From Amoebophrya sp. A120 (taxonomy: Eukaryota; Sar; Dinophyceae; Syndiniales; Amoebophryaceae): DNA of 64,000 nt. Shown piece after piece: positions 55,701-64,000 of this stretch. The number at the start of each line of letters is the position of its first letter. Position 1 is the stretch's first letter. Both the position numbers and the translations under genes were made by a program. The notes under the pieces were generated by a model. The model was not told the DNA's origin. It saw nothing but the letters and a program-made list of their open reading frames with translations, and did not search any database. The stretch is from assembly GCA_905178155.1 (NCBI GenBank), contig CAJINV010000010.1:1087486-1151485 (forward strand), written 5' to 3'.

Positions 55701-58700
55701 CGGGAAGTATTCCAACAACCCTGAGCGAGCGGTGCGGCCCAAGGTGTATCTGCTGCAACAGAATGCTCACGGCTGGGGCATGACGTGGCTACCAGGGCCG
55801 AATGTTGCTGTGGAACGCGACGCCCCCCTTCTCGGTAACGGTTACAATCCGTTACGGTTTACGAACGCCATTACAACGGTTAGGGTAGACAACTTATCAT
55901 TTGTAAAAACGTCCCCGCCCCAGAGTTGAGTTGTAATGCAAATCTGCATGTGCTAAAAAAAAAAATGTTTCTGATGCGGAGACTGATAATGAAAGGCAGT
56001 TTCTGTTGCTGCCTTGCGATTATATCTGCTTCTCACATCCGCATGGTGTTGTAGATTTGTGATGCTGCTTCGCTAGCTAAACGCAACAACATTGCGAACT
56101 GAGTAAATCTCTCATGCGCAGCAGCCAGCGTTGGTTGATTTGTGTAGCAGATTTGCCATCTTGACTCTACTGGGGTGGGGACGGGTTTTGCTCACCATAC
56201 AACTACGTGCAGCCTTACTTTCAGGCGGCGATGTTCGCCCAGCAAGTGGAGGAGCAGGACAAAATCGTGGAGAAATGTGATGAGGAGGAGCGGGCCTGCA
56301 TTGTTGTGATCAATCTACAGGAGGATCTCTTTGTCGGCAAACGCAACCCAGATTTTAAGAAGAAGACCTCGGCTATATCCTGAGGAAAAACGTCCCCACA
56401 CCAGGGTCAAGACGGGAAATCTACTAGACAAATCAACCTACCAGCGCTGCTTGTTCCGCATGACAAGTTTGCCCTCGTAATGTGCTAATCCTGTTCAGCT
56501 ATTTCCGCAGCGTGGTCACAGATCTAGCATATCCCATATCATGCTGGTTCCAGCGTCACAAATTCCAAAAGACGCCGAAGAAAATGCTTCTCATGGGGCT
56601 TCGCATGAGAAACTTTTTTTGGCATGCAGATTGATTAGCATGACAACTGTTGGGTGGGGACGTTATTTTTCCTCAGGATAAGCTAATAGTACAGAACCAG
56701 AAGAGCAGGAGTATCTCGACGTGAAGCCTGTCCCGGGTGCCTACTGGACCGCGATGCTGCAGCTAGACCGGCTGGACGGCTGGAAAAGCATGTCGGACCC
56801 GCAGAAGTCCTACTACAAGCTTCCGGGAACACTCCACAGTCAGGTACCCAAAGAAAAACTGATTGTAGTACGTGTAACTTTTATTATTTTGGCGGAGCTG
56901 CTGCTGCATTGATTACAACTACAAGTCTGTCTGGCATGATGACAGCAAACACCTGTCTTCATGCGCAGATAGTCCGTGAAACTGAAAACGCGCCCGAATG
57001 GAGTTCCCTGTAATACATGACTAGCATCGTCACAGACGCAATCATCTTATGTGCACCATCACCAGCATCTTCACAGACGCATGACCTACAATCTTTTTTT
57101 GTGGGATATTTGTTGCTATGAAATGCAAAAATGTCTGGGTCTGCAAGAATGCGCGATTTGTCATGCTGCTTTTCCATGACCCATGAGGTCTGGAATGCAG
57201 GACCTAGCATGACAGATTCTGCGAGACCTTTCTCATGCCTGTCCTGCATGAGAAACTCCCTCCCCACTTGGTCAAAAGTGGACGACTTTTGGTAATCATG
57301 CAACACAGATTTTTGCATGCTGCAGATTTAGCATGACAAGTTGCAATGTTCCAGACCCAGACACTTTTACATTTCATAGTTGCTGCGGTCCTACCACGGA
57401 GAAGCGGTGAATGAGATATCAAAATCAAGAATCCCCCCACCCCATACTCACACTGGAAATTTGTGATGCCGATTTGTAACCACAAATCATGTTGTCATGC
57501 TAGAAGGGAACAGATGGGGACTGTAGTGCTGGCTAGCTTGGGAAAGCCTTGCATCTTCTTCAGCATGACAGGAGGCAGCTGGAAGTGGGAAACAGCATGG
57601 CAAATTTCTTCCAAACAAGGCCGCGACTGCGTCTCTTGCCCTTCTAGCAATGCAATCCAATTTGTGTACGCAAATCAAGCATCACAAATTTCCTGTCCGA
57701 TATGGGGAGGGGGGATTTTTCCTCTCAATATGAGACCGCAGTCGGCATACTGCACCCGTATAGTGCAGAGGAGATGCGGAAAATTGTTCAGAAGGCAGAG
57801 GCATTTGTGAAGAACAAGAATCTGCTACAAAAGAACCGTATGCAATGCAAATAAAGTATCGTACTGCACTACAAATTTTCGCCGTATCATGTTGGCATCG
57901 GATGGAATTTGTAATGTTGTTTTGGCTTTTTAGCTAGGAACGCGATTCGTTATGCCTATCTGCAATGAGTAGGGGTACTACGAGTGAGATAGCGATATAG
58001 TAGTACTTTCGCAATGCATAAGCCGCACCGAGGCAGATCGAATTCTTCAGGAAGCCAAGGATAAAAAGAGCGAAGCTCGGTGGTACACGATGACAGTGGA
58101 CGAGGAAAATGGATACGAACTGCTACTGGGAAATTCGGTGTACGTGAAAACCAGCCGAAAATTCCGTGTCAATTGCTTTGACATGGTGATTGACGGGCAG
58201 GGGTTCAATGACCGGTCGGAGGTGGTGTACAAAAATTTTGAAGAGTCGACCATCGGTATACTGCACTGAAAAATTCCCCCTGCTCGTCCCCAAAGAAACG
58301 GAATAAACGAACGAGATCTTTTGTGTAGCTTCATTAAATTTGTGATCACAAGTCACCGAAGATTCATTTAGGCTACAAGGGAAGTAGTAGTAGAGATGTG
58401 AACACCTGTAGTGCTGACTGAGACTGGCGTGGGGAACAAGCCTTGCGCTTTCAGCATGACAGAGAGGAAGCAACTGGAAGCGGACGACAAATTATTGCCT
58501 GCAAACGAGGCAGCTGCAAGTGCATCTCTTGGGCTTCTAGCAATACCAGTCGACCTGTGTTGCAAGTACGCAAATTATCCAGCGTGGACACAAATGTTCT
58601 TTTCGAGGATTATATGGGGAGCAGGGGCAATAACTTTTCTTCCCAATACGGAACGAAGTCTTTCGCGTATGGGGGTATCGAGTGCCGGGTCGACTTGTTT

Positions 58701-61700
58701 CAAGACAGTGAGTCGAGCTCCGCGTCCTGTTGCGGGGGGGACGGCAGCAGTGATTTTGTCGTGCCACAAGAAGACGTCGACAAGCAGCCACAGCAGTCAA
58801 ACGATCTTGGGCCGCCCCTTGACGGGGACGAGAACAAACCGCAAAGGAAAGTGTATGTGCCCGTGTTTCGCACGGGCTCGGCGCATCTGAGCGGCACGGA
58901 GTTCGACGACTTGAAAGAATTCTATGATTGCGTCAGGTTTGAAATCAACAAAGTTGAAATGATTTGTCATGCATAAAATGGATGCCAGTTCTTGGGACCC
59001 AGTTTCTAAGTGGCGCATGACAAATTTTCCGAGTACCGGAATCCAATTTGTCATGCTGTTTGGGCACAGACGGCTGCTTTTGTTATGCTCCTTTAGCAGC
59101 TCTACTTCAAACCCTAAACAGGCTGACACGCGGCCTCACTTGCCATCCCGGCAAGACAGGCACTTCATGCCTTGCATTTTATGCATGACAAATCATTTCA
59201 ACTTTGACGATTTCAAACCTGACGCTTCCATAAATTCTTGCAGTTGGCCGTGGAGGGACAAACCCTGGATGGGCAGAGAACCGAAAATATCATATGTAAA
59301 AACGTCCCCACCCCATAGTCAAGTTGGGGTCCTAGCAAGACAAATCCACAAGCTTTGGAAGCCACGCATGAGAAGTTGCAGTCCGTAGTGTAGGTGTAGT
59401 GCATGTTAGCAAGGACAACCGCATCACAAATCCATCTGTTTATCCTGTTTACAGCATTACAAATTCCAAAACGCGATTGGAAATGCCTCTCATGGAGATG
59501 CGCATTACAAATCTTCCTGTAGTCGCAAATCTGCACGACAACTATGGGGTGGGGATGTTTTTACTCAGGATAGAAAACCGCACCAAAACTTTGTATGAGG
59601 AAGAGAAGGACTCGCTGCTGCTTCCCTACATCCAGATAGACACTACGATGACGGCGCCGCCGCTCTGGACAAATTTTGTTGCGCGCTTACGTGTATGCAA
59701 TGCAAAAACATCGTATTAGTACAAATTGCATCACAAATTCCGGCAAGAACAGAACTGGAATTTGTAATGCTGTTTCAGGCTTAGAAAGAGATGTGCATGA
59801 ATGTAATTTAATATACGAGTACGATACTTTTGCACAGGATAACGTGAGAAGCGGAGGACTTACGCGGGCGGTGCATATCGCAAGAAAAAACTGTTTCACT
59901 GTGAACTTGTGATGCACAGAAGGCAACATCACAGAACTATTTGTCTTGCTCCACCTGCAAGACCTCGACTCTTTGACGGTGTTTTCCCTTTGGAAGCGCG
60001 CATGGCAAATTTTCTGTGTCATGTGTAAGATGAAACTTGTGATGCAGATCTTGCAAAATCATCACAGTGAACAAACAGTTCTTTCGTGGGATAGTGCACC
60101 CTTGGACCCTAGTGTTTTGGAGCAAGGCAAACTGATGCGCAGCGTTTTGGCAAGGGGGAAAAGGTATGGAATTGCAAACATCGATCTGGGTTTAGATGTG
60201 TCAATCGGAAGGTGCGTTTGGATTCCAAAAAAAACTGTATTTTTGCATCCGCAGCAAAGGGAATGGAATTTTTGCTACGTCGCGGAGAGGGTATTTTTTG
60301 TCATGCGGAATAGGCAACATCAGGAAGCCCTGAAAAATAAAAAATCTGTAATGCTAGGGCATGCATCACAGAGGACGTCATGGCTCATGCAAAAGAACGT
60401 GCGTGACAAGCCTTAGAATCTTCCAGACATCATCCAGGGATATTTGCAATTGATAGCTGCGTGAAGCACACTATGAACTGCAAAAGTATCGTACTCGTAT
60501 AAATGCATGACAAATTGTTCCCCCAGCATGAGAATTCAATTAAGATTTGTAATGCGGATTTACCTTGAGAAAAAAATTTGTAATGCAAGACTTGCATTTA
60601 TACGAATACGATACTTTTGCACAGGATACACACAATGCTGAAGTTTGGGACCGCTTTCCAGCAGTATCAAATGTAAAAATGTCTGGGTCTGGAAGGATGC
60701 AGAGATTTGAGATGCAGCTTTGGCATGAACCCTGATGTCTGTGATGCATACCCTAGCATCACAGATTTTTTGAGGGCTTCATGATGCCTATACCGCATGA
60801 GAAATGCCCTCTCGCCGTCGCAAAAACTGCAACTCTTTTGCTGTTCATGCAATACAGATTTTTGTAGAATCCAAATGCAGCATCACAAGTTGCATCCTTC
60901 CAGACCCAGACATTTTTGCAATCCATAAGCAGAGTACTTGGACCAGTTGGAAGCAGAAGCCAACGGCGAGCTCTAGTAGTACGAAATTAATTTATTAAAG
61001 CCCAAAAGGACAAGCTGCAACCGCATTGCGTTGTACATCATCGCGTCACATTCAGAANTTTAAGCATGCAGAGTTGCATGACAACTATGGTGTGGGTACG
61101 TTTTTACTTAGGATATGCGCAGCGTTTTGGCAAGGGGGAAAAGGTATGGAATTGCAAACACCGATCTGGGTTTAGATGTGTCAATCGGAAGGTGCGTGAG
61201 CGTGACGCCGAGATCTGTATTGCATGAAGGGGATTATGTACATAGCCAGTTTGTTGAAAGGCAGCTTCTTTGTCAACATGCTAAATGTTACGTCGAATTA
61301 ACTCGCGATAATAGATAAGAACTGAATTGTATCTTCGATGATGCGTTCATGCCGGGCAAAAGGGTGCTTTATTGTCATCCCAGGCTCACCAGCACGACTT
61401 TGTTCTATCCAGACCCAGACACATTTGCAATGCATAAAAGCAACGCTGTCTTCATTCGGAACGCGGGAAATCTGGTGCGCAAGCAGGTGGAGCTATCACA
61501 CAGAAAAAAGTTTTTAGCAGGGGGTTATAATTTGTACTGCAAAAATAAGTACAACTAACAAATACACAGAAAATCGAAAACCTGCATAAGTATCCCCTAC
61601 ACATCATGTGACCATGGGCTCGCCCATGGCAGATACCTCAGCTGTGCATTTATTTTTGCATGAGGTACAACAAATGTAGTTAATGTTGACTGCTAGTAGC

Positions 61701-63992
61701 TTTTTTCTTTCTGAAAGGCGCTCTTTGCGGGAATTTTGGAGCGGTACTTGATGCCGCACGAGCATGAAGAAAAGTTTACGGACCTGAAGCGCATTCTCGG
61801 CAATCCGAAGCGGCGCCGTCGCGCTGCGGATGATGACACGACCGAAAAAAGTGCCGACAACGAGGCAGAGCGAATCCCAACGATTTTGTCAATCTCGTCC
61901 GACTACGCAAAAGCCCCGGAGCACATGGGCCTCTTCGTCAGCTTCTTATCCTATGTAGAAAGGTCCCCATCCCATAGTCAACATGGGGAATCGGTTTGAC
62001 AAATCCACACGTTTTGGCTGTTTTGCATGACAAGCTTGGACTCGTAGTGTAGTGCTGTTTGACGTAGCTCAGCAGCATCACAGATCTACGATATCACGCT
62101 GATTGGAAAATGAAAAATTTTTCCAGAACACGACTAGAGAATGCTTCTCATGGGGCTCCGCATGAGAAACGTTGCCAGCTTGCAGAGTTGCATTACATTT
62201 ACAGCTGTGGGGTGGGGCCGTTTTTAGATACGATACTTCTTGCAGCGAATCTACGGAGCGGCGTTTAAGCGCGGCGACCGGATAGCGTACCGTATTACAA
62301 AGAAAAATGCCCCCACCCCCGAACTTGGGAGCATTTGTATTGCAAACCTTTCCGAATGAAACATTCGCCCTCTTCTTGCATCTATCAGCATCACAGGTGT
62401 CCAGTCGTGAATAGCAAAAATTTCTATTGCAAAAGGCCCCAGCAAGAGCGGCGCTTGGCATGCAAGCGATGCGATACACGCCTACACTCTGCATCAGAAA
62501 GATCCATACTCCTTTCAATCATGCATGACAAAAAGTTTTCATTGGGAAACTTCGCATCACAAATTTTTGCAATTTCAGGGGTGGGGGGCACTTTTCACTG
62601 TGATATACCGCGGGTATGATCCCGACCTGGTCCATGTGGACGAGAATGGCACGGAGCTGCAGGGTATCCTGTGCAAAAGTATCGTATTCGTATTGCAATC
62701 ATGCATTACAAATCCTTTTGTCAAGTCAAATCCGCATAACAAATTTTATTTCTCATGCTGAGGAAATTTGTAATGCATTTATACGAGTGCGATACTTTTG
62801 CAATGCATACAGGGGAACAATAATGTGCCGAACACGTCGTTCCGTATCCACTGAAAAAAACCCTTGTTCCCCATCCATTTTTTGCATGACAGAAACCGAA
62901 TTTTGTGCATGTTTTGCATGACAAATTGGATGTGGGCGGGGTTTTTTTCCTGTGGATATTCCACTATCGGTACAGCGAAACGGATATGAAATGCAAAAGC
63001 ATCGTACTAGTAGTAGTAATCGCATTACAAATTTGCTCAGCATGACACATGGAATTTATCATGCTGGTTTACCTTGAAAAAGAGATTTGTCATGCATAAA
63101 CGCGATTACTACGACTACGATACTTTTGCACAGGATAACGGAGGACAGCGCCATGTTTCTGTTCGATCGGGAGCTGCTATCAAGTGCAAATATGCCTGGG
63201 TCGGGAAGAATGCTGCAACTTGTCATGCTGCATTTGGATTCCAAAAAAAACTGTATTTTTGCATGAGCAGCAAATAAGGGGATGGAATTTTTGCTACGCG
63301 GAGAGGGTATTTTTTGTCATGCGGAATAGGCAACATCAAGAAGCCCTGAAAAATAAAAAATCTGTGATGCTAGGGCATGCATCACAGAGGACATCATGGC
63401 TCATGCAAAAGAACGTGCGTGACAAGCCTTAGAATCTTCCAGACATCATCCAGGGATATTTGCAATTGATAGCTGCGTGAAGCACACTATGAACTGCAAA
63501 AGTATCGTACTCGTATAAATGCATGACAAATTGTTCCCCCAGCATGAGAATTCAATTAAGATTTGTAATGCGGATTTACCTTGAGAAAAAAATTTGTAAT
63601 GCAAGACTTGCATTTATACGAATACGATACTTTTGCACAGGATACACACAATGCTGAAGTTTGGGACCGCTTTCCAGCAGTATCAAATGTAAAAATGTCT
63701 GGGTCTGGAAGGATGCAGAGATTTGCGATGCAGCTTTGGCATGAACCCTGATGTCTGTGATGCATACCCTAGCATCACAGATTTTTTGAGGGCTTCCTGA
63801 TGCCTATACCGCATGAGAAATGCCCTCTCGCCGTCGCAAAAACTGCAACTCTTTTGCTGTTCATGCAATACAGATTTTTGTAGAATCCAAATGCAGCATC
63901 ACAAGTTGCATCCTTCCAGACCCAGACATTTTTGCAATCCATAAGCAGAGTACTTGGACCAGTTGGAAGCAGAAGCCAACGGCGAGCTCTAG
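49785..63992 (+). CDS. Large protein of unknown function, about 30 introns
   Basis: Thirty-one exons total 3,645 nt (1,214 residues). Exons: 49785-49931, 50091-50128, 52357-52715, 52928-53020, 53170-53234, 53517-53850, 54181-54250, 54525-55001, 55335-55379, 55701-55894, 56205-56375, 56686-56843, 57077-57116, 57384-57416, 57736-57838, 58026-58256, 58652-58922, 59238-59287, 59578-59693, 59847-59875, 60099-60164, 61442-61493, 61722-61946, 62241-62292, 62611-62664, 62815-62844, 62964-62984, 63143-63177, 63477-63487, 63650-63680, 63949-63992 (TAG). A hydrophobic stretch near residue 33 (AYCYLALLGGSF) could be a signal anchor. The rest is soluble, with an eight-proline run and charged helical parts (EEMRKIVQKAEAFVKNKN). 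No domain recognised. Weakest joins are 50128/52357 and 60164/61442; two genes cannot be excluded. Confidence 0.65.
49932..50085. mobile_element. Introner, family I
   Basis: 154 bp. Exact repeats CAGCT at 49927-49931 and 50086-50090. Confidence 0.93.
50129..52356. other. 2.2-kb intron-like insertion between 33-bp exonic direct repeats
   Basis: A 33-bp piece of coding sequence (GATGATGACGGG then AGCAGGAGTACAAATTCGAA) occurs at 50096-50128, 51282-51314 and 52324-52356, with one to three mismatches. Keeping one copy joins gene 13 in frame. Inside are a GC-rich hairpin-prone block (50640-50775), a C/G-rich stretch (50990-51170) and AT-rich tracts. No TIRs of any introner family. The boundaries lack a clear GT-AG pair. 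Confidence 0.6.
52716..52922. mobile_element. Introner, family A
   Basis: 207 bp. Exact repeats AGGAG at 52711-52715 and 52923-52927. Confidence 0.92.
53021..53164. mobile_element. Introner, family B
   Basis: 144 bp. Exact repeats AGTAA at 53016-53020 and 53165-53169. Confidence 0.93.
53235..53511. mobile_element. Introner, family A
   Basis: 277 bp. Exact repeats ACGTG at 53230-53234 and 53512-53516. Confidence 0.93.
53851..54175. mobile_element. Introner, family D
   Basis: 325 bp. Repeats GTCCG and GTCTG (4 of 5). Confidence 0.9.
54251..54519. mobile_element. Introner, family A
   Basis: 269 bp. Exact repeats GGCGT at 54246-54250 and 54520-54524. Confidence 0.93.
55002..55329. mobile_element. 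Introner, family C
   Basis: 328 bp. Exact repeats ACCGA at 54997-55001 and 55330-55334. Confidence 0.93.
55380..55695. mobile_element. Introner, family D
   Basis: 316 bp. Exact repeats CTGCC at 55375-55379 and 55696-55700. Confidence 0.93.
55895..56199. mobile_element. Introner, family C
   Basis: 305 bp. Exact repeats CAACT at 55890-55894 and 56200-56204. Confidence 0.93.
56376..56680. mobile_element. Introner, family C
   Basis: 305 bp. Repeats GGCTA and AGCTA (4 of 5). Confidence 0.9.
56844..57076 (+). other. Probable canonical GT-AG intron
   Basis: Donor CAG|GTACCC, acceptor TTCACAG|ACG, phase 0 on both sides, so GTLHSQ joins THDLQSFF in frame. The direct reading runs into a stop after ELLLH. 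No TIRs. The acceptor choice is inferred from frame. Confidence 0.6.
57117..57378. mobile_element. Introner, family A
   Basis: 262 bp. Exact repeats GTTGC at 57112-57116 and 57379-57383. Confidence 0.93.
57417..57730. mobile_element. Introner, family D
   Basis: 314 bp. Exact repeats TGAGA at 57412-57416 and 57731-57735. Confidence 0.93.
57839..58020. mobile_element. Introner, family B (diverged)
   Basis: 182 bp with imperfect TIRs. Repeats AACCG and AGCCG (4 of 5). Confidence 0.87.
58257..58648. mobile_element. Introner, D-like, diverged
   Basis: 392 bp, the longest un-nested copy. TIR GAAAAATTCCCCCTGCTC at the left and GAGCAGGGGCAATAACTTTT at the right. Target repeats are unclear; the frame resumes at 58652. 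Confidence 0.78.
58923..59232. mobile_element. Introner, family H
   Basis: 310 bp. Exact repeats AATTC at 58918-58922 and 59233-59237. Confidence 0.93.
59288..59572. mobile_element. Introner, family C
   Basis: 285 bp. Exact repeats GAAAA at 59283-59287 and 59573-59577. Confidence 0.93.
59694..59841. mobile_element. Introner, family B
   Basis: 148 bp. Exact repeats ACGTG at 59689-59693 and 59842-59846. Confidence 0.93.
59876..60093. mobile_element. Introner, family J
   Basis: 218 bp. Exact repeats GTGCA at 59871-59875 and 60094-60098. Confidence 0.93.
60165..60455. mobile_element. Chimeric family A introner at a suspect junction
   Basis: 291 bp. The left half matches 61145-61196, the right half matches 63233-63471. 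Flanks AAAGG and GCTGC do not match each other, but each matches the flank of its source copy. Confidence 0.8.
60472..60628. mobile_element. Introner, family B (in duplicated segment)
   Basis: 157 bp. Exact repeats CACAC at 60467-60471 and 60629-60633. Duplicate of 63488-63644. Confidence 0.9.
60665..60927. mobile_element. Introner, family A (in duplicated segment)
   Basis: 263 bp. Exact repeats AGCAG at 60660-60664 and 60928-60932. Duplicate of 63681-63943. Confidence 0.9.
61058..61058. other. Ambiguous base (N)
   Basis: The only N in the window, just after the duplicated block and just before an introner missing its left half. Marks a probable assembly joint. Confidence 0.95.
61059..61115. 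mobile_element. Introner, family C, right part only
   Basis: Contains CATGACAACTATGGTGTGG and ends ACGTTTTTACTTAGGATA before TGCGC. The left part is missing at the N. Confidence 0.8.
61145..61436. mobile_element. Introner, family A (GATCTGGGTTTAG variant)
   Basis: 292 bp. Repeats AAAGG at 61140-61144 and AAAGC at 61437-61441 (4 of 5). This copy gives the frame-correct link to exon 61442. Confidence 0.87.
61494..61716. mobile_element. Introner, family J (diverged)
   Basis: 223 bp. Repeats GGAGC and GGCGC (4 of 5). Confidence 0.86.
61947..62235. mobile_element. Introner, family C
   Basis: 289 bp. Exact repeats CTTCT at 61942-61946 and 62236-62240. Confidence 0.92.
62293..62605. mobile_element. 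Introner, family G
   Basis: 313 bp. Exact repeats TACCG at 62288-62292 and 62606-62610. Confidence 0.93.
62665..62809. mobile_element. Introner, family B
   Basis: 145 bp. Exact repeats CAGGG at 62660-62664 and 62810-62814. Confidence 0.93.
62845..62958. mobile_element. Introner, orphan type (D-like), 114 bp
   Basis: TATCCACTGAAAAAAACCC at the left, GGGGTTTTTTTCCTGTGGATA split over the right end. Repeats TTCCG and TTCCA (4 of 5). Close to a minimal introner. Confidence 0.82.
62985..63137. mobile_element. Introner, family B
   Basis: 153 bp. Exact repeats ACG GA at 62980-62984 and 63138-63142. Confidence 0.93.
63178..63471. mobile_element. Introner, family A
   Basis: 294 bp. Exact repeats GCTGC at 63173-63177 and 63472-63476. 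Confidence 0.93.
63488..63644. mobile_element. Introner, family B
   Basis: 157 bp. Exact repeats CACAC at 63483-63487 and 63645-63649. The exon before it is 11 nt. Confidence 0.92.
63681..63943. mobile_element. Introner, family A
   Basis: 263 bp. Exact repeats AGCAG at 63676-63680 and 63944-63948. Confidence 0.93.
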
Positions 63993-64000
63993 TAGTACGA

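Larger units (their letters stand above)
60217..60984 (+). repeat. Duplicate of 63233-64000 (gene 13 3' end)
   Basis: Near-identical with an offset of 3,016 bp, including two introners, two short exons and the stop codon (60974-60976). Differences are a few substitutions and small offsetting indels near 60255-60295. The match may continue past the window end. Confidence 0.9.

Noticed and set aside
193-63943. Many short frames that encode repeated peptides such as MSGSGR..., FPDPDIFA and CKYVWVWK
   Set aside because: They are translations of introner TIRs, not proteins.
193-63943. CRISPR array as an explanation for the regular repeated words
   Set aside because: Repeats are inverted, in many families, interrupt coding exons and have target-site duplications; nothing resembles repeat-spacer units or cas genes.
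193-63943. Ciliate germline with internal eliminated sequences
   Set aside because: TAA, TAG and TGA are all used as stops, 5-bp duplications and diverse long TIRs fit introners better; kept only as an alternative to test.

Overview
This window looks like nuclear DNA of an alveolate protist, most probably a parasitic syndinian dinoflagellate of the Amoebophrya type. That placement is inferred. The direct observations are that all 12 protein genes I can assemble are on the + strand, the standard code is used with TAA, TAG and TGA stops, and almost every intron is a short non-autonomous DNA element (an 'introner'). From established knowledge, introners with terminal inverted repeats (TIRs) and target-site duplications are reported for Amoebophrya.

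About 77 introns are introners. They start TAT and end ATA, carry long TIRs, and sit between direct repeats that are almost always 5 bp: exact in 53 of the 76 with both ends visible, 4 of 5 in another 16. They fall into ten TIR families plus a few divergent members. A (about 250-290 bp): TATCAAATGC, then GTCTGGGTCTGG. B (about 145-157): TATCCTGTGCAAAAGTATCG. C (280-330): GTAAAAACGTCCCCACCCCA. D (305-325): GGAAAAATCCCCCCTCCCCA. E (235-255): GTTCTCAAATGTTACATTCT. F (about 210-220): TATGACAGTGCACAACTCCC. G (305-313): GAAAAATGCCCCCACCCC. H (about 300): ATTGAAATCGTCAAAGTTGA. I (about 155-160): AGTAAATTTCCCGTACACGT. J (about 210-220): AAGAAAAAACTGTTTCACTG. All families share interior words such as ATTTGTCATGC/GCATGACAAAT. 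Removing each element plus one repeat copy restores one reading frame in every host gene, and the exon totals are multiples of three. Only two introns look like ordinary GT-AG introns.

Layout: 1-5376 3' part of a multi-pass membrane protein; 7576-9930 ethanolamine-phosphate cytidylyltransferase; 11856-14318 intronless secreted protein with DUF4116-like repeats; 15910-21843 GT32-like glycosyltransferase with 17 introners; 24952-28581 mitochondrial carrier; 29633-31148 and 31627-33160 two small unknown proteins; 36157-38190 unknown secreted protein; 41099-42043 intronless NADAR-family protein; 42858-43799 and 45315-46698 a paralogous pair with different introners; 47574-48665 unknown; 49785-63992 a 1,214-residue unknown protein with about 30 introns. 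Spacers hold GC-rich islands, a 688-bp MITE-like element with about 52-bp TIRs (34176-34863), a decayed segmental duplication (38.3-39.6 and 43.1-44.5 kb) and minisatellites. Several introners are themselves interrupted by nested insertions.

The genes do not form a pathway. What unites the window is the wholesale interruption of coding sequence by mobile introns whose ends lack recognisable GT/AG signals. An ambiguous base at 61058, beside a 3-kb-offset duplication of gene 13 exons, suggests a local assembly error. Exon limits are given keeping the left copy of each target-site repeat; the true splice point could lie anywhere in the repeat.
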